The notes under the pieces: model-generated
The model's input: only the letters and a program-made list of their open reading frames with translations
The model's database searches: none
What the model was told of the DNA's origin: nothing
Position numbers and translations under genes: made by a program
Source: an uncultured Flavobacteriales bacterium
GTDB lineage: Bacteria; Bacteroidota; Bacteroidia; Flavobacteriales_D; Sanyastnellaceae
DNA length: 32,906 bases
Direction of reading: 5' to 3'
NCBI GenBank assembly: GCA_905480095.1
Contig: CAJQPF010000033.1
Span: forward strand, 1 to 32,906
Shown: piece by piece, positions 26,650-32,906 of the stretch
Layout of the letters: every line of letters begins with the position of its first letter
Position numbering within the stretch: the stretch's first letter is position 1

Positions 26650-27150
26650 TTAAAAGCATTTAAAATGTTCAAAGGGTTCGAAACATGCGTTGCAAGTGAA
26701 TGATGCTTTGCAAGGTGTAGACCCGAAGGGCGAGATGAGTTTCGTTTCTTTGCTCTTACAAAGAGGGCAGGGTATGATGTGTCCATCTCCTGTCAGGAAC
26801 GCCTTATCGTGGCTGGATCCTTCTGGCGGCGCAATGCCATTTGCAGTCATTTTCTCTCGCGCTTCACTAGAGATCCAGTCTGTGGTCCAAGCGGGAGACA
26901 GAACAACTTCAACTTCGGCGTCAGAATCAATGACTCTTGCTGCTTTAAGTACATCTTTGGAAATGACTTCCGTTGCGGGGCATCCTGAATAGGTGGGTGT
27001 GATGACACAAACAATGTGGCCGTTTTCGAATCGCACGTCTCGCAGGATTCCCATATCTATCACACTTAGAAACGTCAGTTCGGGGTCCATTACATCTTGT
27101 AATTGACGGCTTACTGCGTTAACAAGTGAGGAAGGAGAGCGGTCGATCAT
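26650..27150 (-). CDS. paaD: 1,2-phenylacetyl-CoA epoxidase subunit PaaD
   Basis: MDF59-like N-domain VMDPELTFLSVIDMGILRDVRFENGHIVCVITPTYSGCPATEVI; C-terminal CPLCKS..PFGSTPCKASFTCNACFEPFEHFKCF. Confidence 0.94.
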   Translation of the reverse strand: MIDRSPSSLVNAVSRQLQDVMDPELTFLSVIDMGILRDVRFENGHIVCVITPTYSGCPATEVISKDVLKAARVIDSDAEVEVVLSPAWTTDWISSEAREKMTANGIAPPEGSSHDKAFLTGDGHIIPCPLCKSKETKLISPFGSTPCKASFTCNACFEPFEHFKCF

Positions 27151-27169
27151 TTACGTCAAGAGAGTAGGC

Positions 27170-27931
27170 TTACCAGCTCGCGCCAGGGTGTGTTCGTGGG
27201 AGTATCTGCATCTCGGCAAGCATGATCCCGAGTTCTTTCGTGTGAATGCCTGTTCTTCCGCCTGTTTTCATGGCGCCGTCTTTTGGTCGAACCAGTGTCG
27301 CTTCCGCAAGTACGCTGTCGATCTCTACATCCCATTGCGTTTTCAAAGCGCTGAGGTCGGGCAGGAGTCCCGCGATGGATCCAGCAATGTCCACTTCGTC
27401 AGCGGCAAACATCTCCCCCGTAAATTCCCACAAATCGTTAATTGATTTCTGAATGCGTGAGTGACTTTCGGAGGTTCCGTCTCCAAGTCGAATGATCCAT
27501 TTGCTGCTGTGGTCCGCATGATATCGGATTTCTTTTACTGCTTTTGCGGCAATGGCAGCTGCATCCAAATCGAATGTTTGTTGTGCGATATGTTCAGCAC
27601 GTAACAGTGCATACTTGTCGAACAAAAATTGTCGCGCGATTGTATCTCCGAAATGTCCATTTGATTGCTCTACAAGAAGTAAATTCTTGAATTCGTTCTC
27701 TGAACGAAGAAAAGCGAGTTCGTCATCTGTTTTAGGAGCGACAGGGTCGAGCGATCCAGCCAGGGAAAGGTAGGATTGGGTTTGGCCTATGAGATCAAGG
27801 GCAATGTTCGTGAGGGCAATGTCTTCCTCAAGGGCGGGCGCATGGCCACACCATTCACCAAGACGTTGGGCAAGAACGAGGGCGTCGTCTCCTAAGCGCA
27901 AAAGCGCATGCATATGTTGGGTCTTGTTCAC
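27170..27931 (-). CDS. paaC: 1,2-phenylacetyl-CoA epoxidase subunit PaaC
   Basis: LGDDALVLAQRLGEWCGHAPALEEDIALTNIALDLIGQTQSYLSLAG; KEIRYHADHSSKWIIRLGDGTSESHSRIQKSINDLWEFTGEMF. Confidence 0.95.
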   Translation of the reverse strand: MNKTQHMHALLRLGDDALVLAQRLGEWCGHAPALEEDIALTNIALDLIGQTQSYLSLAGSLDPVAPKTDDELAFLRSENEFKNLLLVEQSNGHFGDTIARQFLFDKYALLRAEHIAQQTFDLDAAAIAAKAVKEIRYHADHSSKWIIRLGDGTSESHSRIQKSINDLWEFTGEMFAADEVDIAGSIAGLLPDLSALKTQWDVEIDSVLAEATLVRPKDGAMKTGGRTGIHTKELGIMLAEMQILPRTHPGASW

Positions 27932-27937
27932 TGTAAG

Positions 27938-28231
27938 TTACATGTGGTTGACCTCGTCAGGAAGAACGAAGAATGTGGGGTGACGGTAGACCTTGTCATT
28001 CGCAGGGTCAAATAATGCTTCAGAATCTGAAGGAGAACTTGCCGTAATGGATTCTGCGGGGACAACCCAGATGCTGACACCCTCTTGTCTGCGTGTGTAT
28101 ACATCACGTGCGTTCCCAATCGCCATCTCCGCATCAGCAGCGTGAAGACTCCCTACGTGTTTGTGTCCTAGGCCTTGACGACTTCTCACAAAAACTTCCC
28201 AAAGGGGCCAGTTGCTTTTATTCTCACTCAT
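27938..28231 (-). CDS. paaB: 1,2-phenylacetyl-CoA epoxidase subunit PaaB
   Basis: WPLWEVFVRSRQGLGHKHVGSLHAADAEMAIGNARDVYTRRQEGVSIWVVPAESI. Confidence 0.96.
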   Translation of the reverse strand: MSENKSNWPLWEVFVRSRQGLGHKHVGSLHAADAEMAIGNARDVYTRRQEGVSIWVVPAESITASSPSDSEALFDPANDKVYRHPTFFVLPDEVNHM

Positions 28232-28233
28232 TG

Positions 28234-29172
28234 TTATTTATTTGCGTTTCTTTTTTCGGAGTAGGCCACCGCAGCATCTCTTACCCATTCACCGTCATCG
28301 TGCGCTTTATTTCGATCTTCCAATCGTTCTTTGTTACAAATGCCGTTTCCAGCGATAACATCGTAGAACTCTGTCCAATCGATCTCTCCGAAATCATGAC
28401 CTCCCTTATCTTCATTCCATTTCAGGTCTGAATCCGGCATTTTCAGCCCGATACATTCTGCCTGTGGAACCGTCATGTCTACCATTCGTTGTCTAAGTTC
28501 GTCATTGGAGAAGCGTTTGATATTCCACTTCATATTCTGTGAGCTGTGCATACTTTCACTGTCACTGGGGCCAAACATCATGAGGGCTGGCCACCACCAC
28601 CTATTCAATGCATCTTGTGCCATTTCTTTCTGTGCATCGGTGCCTTTCATCAATTGCATCATGATGGAATAGCCTTGACGTTGATGAAAGCTTTCTTCCT
28701 TGCAAACGCGTGTCATTGCTCTGGCATACGGCCCATAACTGCATCTGCAAAGAGGGACTTGATTCATAATTGCAGCACCATCAACGAGCCAACCTATTGC
28801 TCCGATATCGGCCCATGTGAGTGAAGGGTAATTAAAAATGCTGCTGTATTTTGCTTTGCCTGAAAGCAAATCATCCACCAAATCAGCCCTGTCTACGCCC
28901 AACGTTTCTGCGGCAGAATATAAATACAATCCGTGCCCAGCTTCATCCTGAACTTTTGCGAGTAAAATGGCCTTGCGTTGGAGGCTTGGCGCACGCGTAA
29001 TCCACTGCCCTTCGGGGAGCATGCCCACAATTTCAGAGTGCGCATGCTGCGAGATTTGGCGGATCAAAGTCTTGCGATACGCATCAGGCATCCAATCCTT
29101 CGGCTCAATCTTCTTATCCGCAGCTACATAGGCGTCAAACTCTTTTCTTAAATGCTCTTGAGTTTCAATCAT
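28234..29172 (-). CDS. paaA: 1,2-phenylacetyl-CoA epoxidase catalytic subunit PaaA
   Basis: [80 protein letters not shown]. Confidence 0.97.
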   Translation of the reverse strand: MIETQEHLRKEFDAYVAADKKIEPKDWMPDAYRKTLIRQISQHAHSEIVGMLPEGQWITRAPSLQRKAILLAKVQDEAGHGLYLYSAAETLGVDRADLVDDLLSGKAKYSSIFNYPSLTWADIGAIGWLVDGAAIMNQVPLCRCSYGPYARAMTRVCKEESFHQRQGYSIMMQLMKGTDAQKEMAQDALNRWWWPALMMFGPSDSESMHSSQNMKWNIKRFSNDELRQRMVDMTVPQAECIGLKMPDSDLKWNEDKGGHDFGEIDWTEFYDVIAGNGICNKERLEDRNKAHDDGEWVRDAAVAYSEKRNANK

Positions 29173-29176
29173 TTAC

Positions 29177-29184
29177 CAAAGATA
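29177..29184 (-). promoter_or_regulatory. Putative -7 element TATCTTTG, 4 nt upstream of the paaA ATG
   Basis: Reverse strand TATCTTTGgtaaATG; matches TAnnTTTG. Confidence 0.5.
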
Positions 29185-29207
29185 CTCGCAATAGGTTTTT
29201 TTTAGAT

Positions 29208-29226
29208 ATGATTTAGATCAAATCAT
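29208..29226. promoter_or_regulatory. Perfect 7-5-7 inverted repeat ATGATTT-agatc-AAATCAT: candidate operator between paaA and paaE
   Basis: Lies 23 and 22 nt from the two divergent -7 boxes, i.e. over both expected -33 regions. Confidence 0.55.
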
Positions 29227-29248
29227 TCAAAAATTAGTTTTCCCGAAT

Positions 29249-29256
29249 TACCTTCG
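29249..29256 (+). promoter_or_regulatory. Putative -7 element TACCTTCG, 4 nt upstream of the paaE ATG
   Basis: gaatTACCTTCGcgccATG. Confidence 0.45.
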
Positions 29257-29260
29257 CGCC

Positions 29261-30331
29261 ATGTCTAAATTCCATAATCTCAGGGTCGTTGAAATAAGAA
29301 GAGAAACAGTTGATTCAGTTTCCTTGCTTCTCGAGTCCGTTTCCGGAGAAACGTTTCATTACAAAGCAGGGCAATACCTCACGCTTCGCACCACCATTGA
29401 TGGGGAAGATGTACGTAGAAGTTATTCTCTTTGTTCGGCTCCTTACGAAGGTGTTTTGCGTGTTGCTGTCAAGGAAGTGCCCGACGGAAAATTTAGCACC
29501 TATGCAAACCGTGTGCTTGCAGTTGGAGATGTTTTAGAGTCAATGCTCCCTGATGGGAGGTTTACTGCAGACACCACTTCTAATGAGAAGAATCATTTGG
29601 GTTTTGCTGCTGGTTCTGGAATAACGCCGATCATCAGTATTATAAAAGAAATACTTCATTCTTCAGCAGAATCTCGGTTTGCCCTTTTCTATGTCAATAA
29701 GGAAACGGCCAGCATTATTTTCAAAGATGAACTTGCCGATCTCAAAGATATTTACCTTGAAAGACTTCAGATTTTCAATCTACTCACCAGAGAGCCAGTA
29801 GAAATCGAGATGTTCGGAGGGCGACTTGATCGCGCGCGTTTCGACAGAATCTTCTCCGAAGTCGTATCCCCCTCGTCATATGATGTTTCTTATCTATGCG
29901 GTCCTGAAGAAATGATATTGGCAGGTAAGGACGCGCTTTTAAGTACAGGAATGAATGAATCGAAGATAAAATTTGAACTTTTCACGTCTTCGTCTCCTGC
30001 CAAAGAGACGAAGGTCCAAGTGCCTGAAGCATCCTCTTCAAGTGATCACGTTGATGTCGCAGTTGTTCTTGACGGCGTGACAACAACTTTAAGCGTGAAA
30101 CGTTCAGGCAAATCTATACTCGATGTTGCACTTGATGCTGGACTCGATGCGCCGTTTTCTTGTCAAGGTGGTGTATGTTGCTCGTGCCGTTGTAAAATGA
30201 CTTCTGGCAGTGCATCTATGGATGTCAACTATGCACTTGAGCCCGATGAGGTTGAGAATGGGTATGTTTTGTCTTGTCAGAGTCATCCAGTCGGGGACGG
30301 TCCGTTTGTCATGGACTTCGATCAGCCATAA
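29261..30331 (+). CDS. paaE: 1,2-phenylacetyl-CoA epoxidase reductase subunit PaaE (FAD/NAD and 2Fe-2S)
   Basis: FAD-binding RRSYSLCSAP; GSGITPIISIIKEIL; ferredoxin motif CQGGVCCSCRCKMTSG ... LSCQSHP; adjacent to and divergent from paaABCD. Confidence 0.94.
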   Translation: MSKFHNLRVVEIRRETVDSVSLLLESVSGETFHYKAGQYLTLRTTIDGEDVRRSYSLCSAPYEGVLRVAVKEVPDGKFSTYANRVLAVGDVLESMLPDGRFTADTTSNEKNHLGFAAGSGITPIISIIKEILHSSAESRFALFYVNKETASIIFKDELADLKDIYLERLQIFNLLTREPVEIEMFGGRLDRARFDRIFSEVVSPSSYDVSYLCGPEEMILAGKDALLSTGMNESKIKFELFTSSSPAKETKVQVPEASSSSDHVDVAVVLDGVTTTLSVKRSGKSILDVALDAGLDAPFSCQGGVCCSCRCKMTSGSASMDVNYALEPDEVENGYVLSCQSHPVGDGPFVMDFDQP

Positions 30332-30341
30332 AGCAATTGGT

Positions 30342-32228
30342 TCATGCTCTTTCAGAGAGCTCCAGCCAACGCATCTCTGATGCATCCAGTTCTTCTGTGA
30401 CTTTTCCGAGCTTTTCACCCAAACGTATAAGGTCTTCGTGTGCGTTGCACGATTCAAGTTCAGACGCCAATAAATCACGCTTGGTTTCGAGCGCAGTTAT
30501 TTTCGGTCCCAGGGTCTCATATTCAAATTTTTCTTTATAGGAAAGCTTTTCAGTATAATCTCCTTTTACATCTGATGAACCTTCCTTTGCTTTTTTCGAC
30601 GCGGCGGATGCTGCGACTTGAGACAACGCAATTTGTTCTTTTCTCGCGAGTCTATATTGGGTGTAGTTTCCAGGGTAGTCTCTTACAGTAGTCGCCCCAC
30701 CTTCGCCTATTGCCCAAACATGTTCTACAATCTTGTCCATGAAATACCGGTCGTGAGACACCACCAACAGACAGCCTGTAAAATCAAGAAGGAATTCTTC
30801 AAGTACGGCGAGTGTGAAGATGTCCAGGTCGTTTGTGGGCTCGTCGAGTATAAGGAAGTTTGGGTTTTTCATTAAAACACGAAGCAGGTGAAGACGTTTC
30901 TTCTCACCTCCGCTCAGCACCTTGATGTACTGGTAATGCATATGCTTCGGAAAGAGAAAGCGCTCCAAGAGCTGTGCTGCGGTAAGTTTACCACCTCCTT
31001 TTAAAGGAATGTAATCAGCAATTTCTTTCACTGCATCAATGACTTTCCAATCTAAGCTGAAGTTGCCTCCGAGTTGATGATAGTGTCCGAACACTACGGT
31101 TTCGCCCACAGAGACCTTTCCCGAATCGGGCTTCTGTAATCCGAGGATTATGTTTAACAGGGTGGTCTTTCCCGATCCATTTGTGCCTACAATTCCAATT
31201 CGCTCTCCTCTTTTGAAGTGGTGTGTTAATCCATTAAATAGCGAGCGATCTCCAAATGCGCATGAAATTTTGTGTAATTCGACAACCTTTCCTCCGAGAC
31301 GTTCAGGGATCACTGAGATGTGCATGGGGTCTTTTTTCAATCGTATAGACGCTTCTTTCTTGATTTCGTAAAAACGATCGATTCTGCTTTTGCTCTTTCC
31401 CGTTCTGGCAGAAGGCGTGGAGCGCATCCATGCCAACTCTCTTCTCATCGCTTTTTGGGCTCTGTCTTTTGAAGCTTGCGCGTTTTCTCTGTGCTCATCA
31501 CGCTTTTCGAGGTAGTAGCTGAAGTTGCCTTTGTATGAATAGAGTTGGTTGTTCTCGATTTCTAAGATGCGGTCACAGACATTTTCGAGGAAATATCGAT
31601 CGTGTGTGATCATAAAGATGGTCGAGTTGGTCGATTTAAGACGTTTTTCGAGCCATGCGATCATCTCTAAATCAAGATGGTTTGTGGGCTCATCTAAGAA
31701 AATCAAATCTGGCGCTTCAAGGAGAACCGCGGCTAGCGCTGCGCGTCTTTTTTCTCCACCGCTTAAAGTGCCAACCTTTCTTGTGAGATCATGTAAGTTG
31801 AGTTGGCCTAAAACTTCTCTCGCTCTGGCTTCGTAGTTCCACGCTTGGGTTCGGTCCATCGCGTCACAAGCATCCTGAAATTTGACACCTTCAGCTCCCT
31901 TTGACAATTCGCGTTCGTAGTTCTTCATGGCCACGACCGCAGGATTGTCTCCTATATATAAGGTGTCGAGCAAAGTCGCCTCAGCATCCAAGTCTGCCTC
32001 TTGCTTTAAAAAGGACCATCTTACACCTCCTGCAAAAGCAATTCTTCCCTCATCGGCGGGTTCAATGTCACACAGTGCACGCATCAATGTGCTCTTGCCT
32101 GTTCCGTTTCTTGCGACCAATGCAACCCGGTGTCCACGACCCAATCCAAAGGTTAAATTCTCAAAAAGCAAGCGCTCGCCATACCTTTTGGACAACCCCT
32201 CAACTGATAAAACATTCTGTTCTGCCAT
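30342..32228 (-). CDS. ABC-F family ATP-binding cassette protein (Uup-like)
   Basis: Two ABC domains with Walker A GRNGTGKST-type (VARNGTGKSTLMRAL; VGTNGSGKTTLLNII), signatures LSGGEKRR and LSGGEKKR, DEPTNHLD / DEPTNDLD, Uup-like C-terminal coiled coil. Likely start MAEQNVLSVEGLSKRYGERLLF at 32228. Confidence 0.95.
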   Translation of the reverse strand: MAEQNVLSVEGLSKRYGERLLFENLTFGLGRGHRVALVARNGTGKSTLMRALCDIEPADEGRIAFAGGVRWSFLKQEADLDAEATLLDTLYIGDNPAVVAMKNYERELSKGAEGVKFQDACDAMDRTQAWNYEARAREVLGQLNLHDLTRKVGTLSGGEKRRAALAAVLLEAPDLIFLDEPTNHLDLEMIAWLEKRLKSTNSTIFMITHDRYFLENVCDRILEIENNQLYSYKGNFSYYLEKRDEHRENAQASKDRAQKAMRRELAWMRSTPSARTGKSKSRIDRFYEIKKEASIRLKKDPMHISVIPERLGGKVVELHKISCAFGDRSLFNGLTHHFKRGERIGIVGTNGSGKTTLLNIILGLQKPDSGKVSVGETVVFGHYHQLGGNFSLDWKVIDAVKEIADYIPLKGGGKLTAAQLLERFLFPKHMHYQYIKVLSGGEKKRLHLLRVLMKNPNFLILDEPTNDLDIFTLAVLEEFLLDFTGCLLVVSHDRYFMDKIVEHVWAIGEGGATTVRDYPGNYTQYRLARKEQIALSQVAASAASKKAKEGSSDVKGDYTEKLSYKEKFEYETLGPKITALETKRDLLASELESCNAHEDLIRLGEKLGKVTEELDASEMRWLELSERA

Positions 32229-32390
32229 GTTCGCAAGGTAGTTCGCATATGTCGACATGCCTCTGTAAACACCTAAAACATTGATTATGTAGCCCGTATT
32301 AACAATCTCCCGTTGATATATATGACGGGCGTGTAATTTGTACATGGATTTACCATCGGATATTGCGCCAAACCTTAAAACATTGGTTCT

Positions 32391-32822
32391 ATGAAAAAAT
32401 TATTTACATTATTTGCGTGTGCTTCTTTGGCATTTACGCTTTCAGCTCAGGATTCTGAGCAAGCTGCGGGTTCTTATTACCTAGGTACAGGTGATGCACT
32501 CGATTTAGTTAACATTTTTGGCGGAGACATTGATATGTCTGCTACCATTGGTTACGCTGTAATTGACGACCTCGTTGTTACAGGTTCTATTAATGGGCCT
32601 ACTGATGACCTCAATCTCGACCTAAGTTTACGTTACTTCTGGAATGGCGTATTCTTCCAAGCTGGAGCATCAGACTTAGCAGGAGATGCTAGTATCTCGC
32701 TAGGTGCTGGTAAGTACTTCAGCCTTGGTTCTGTAAGTGATCGCTTTTATGTTGATCCACAGATTAACTATAATCTTGATACAGGATTTAATACGATGAT
32801 TGGCTTGGGAGCGCGCTTCTAA
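32391..32822 (+). CDS. Small secreted/outer-membrane beta-barrel-like protein
   Basis: Signal peptide MKKLFTLFACASLAFTLSAQ; alternating amphipathic strands; terminal Phe (FNTMIGLGARF) like an OM beta-signal. Confidence 0.65.
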   Translation: MKKLFTLFACASLAFTLSAQDSEQAAGSYYLGTGDALDLVNIFGGDIDMSATIGYAVIDDLVVTGSINGPTDDLNLDLSLRYFWNGVFFQAGASDLAGDASISLGAGKYFSLGSVSDRFYVDPQINYNLDTGFNTMIGLGARF

Positions 32823-32841
32823 GACATTCTTTACTGATTTG

Positions 32842-32872
32842 AAAAAGGGCAGCCTTCGGGTTTGCCCTTTTT
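32842..32872 (+). terminator. Rho-independent terminator after the small barrel gene
   Basis: aaaaagggca-gccttcgggtt-tgccctttttttt. Confidence 0.9.
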
Positions 32873-32906
32873 TTTGTGATGTAAAATTTTGTATTTTTTT
32901 TTTTTT

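Noticed and set aside
1-32906. A defence island, prophage, integron, transposon, toxin-antitoxin or retron-like system
   Set aside because: No transposase, integrase, phage structural, reverse transcriptase or nuclease-effector ORF could be recognised, and the gene content is otherwise core Bacteroidota chromosome.

Overview
The window looks like ordinary chromosomal DNA from a marine, Flavobacteriales-like member of the Bacteroidota. This is inferred from gene content, Bacteroidota-type -7 promoter boxes (TAnnTTTG) and secreted repeat proteins. From left to right it holds: the 3' part of a giant secreted repeat protein (HYR-like repeats, then Cys-rich 'GCTDxxACNYDxxAxxDDGSC' modules, then dockerin-like Ca-binding motifs); a secreted beta-propeller-like protein; a UbiA prenyltransferase and a glycosylasparaginase; a repeat-rich FISUMP-domain protein; dnaK; a Gfo/Idh/MocA oxidoreductase convergent with a GNAT/FemAB-like gene and a TPR gene; a TonB-dependent receptor; a bamD-rpoZ-coaBC-DUF4835-recN cluster; an SPT/KBL-like PLP enzyme, truA and an MsbA-like ABC transporter; a phenylacetyl-CoA epoxidase cluster (paaABCD plus a PaaI-like thioesterase) with divergent paaE; an ABC-F ATPase; and a small outer-membrane beta-barrel-like protein. 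No tRNA, rRNA, CRISPR array, transposase, phage or recognisable defence system was seen. The most interesting signals are: (i) three exactly 306-bp-spaced Cys-rich supermodules and twin terminal DFNGDG..DLLDFL motifs in the giant protein, with related modules in the FISUMP protein; (ii) repeated placement of TAnnTTYG boxes 4-8 nt before start codons, suggesting leaderless mRNAs; (iii) a perfect 7-5-7 inverted repeat centred between the divergent paaA and paaE promoters. All functional calls come from reading the sequence and family knowledge; no searches were run.
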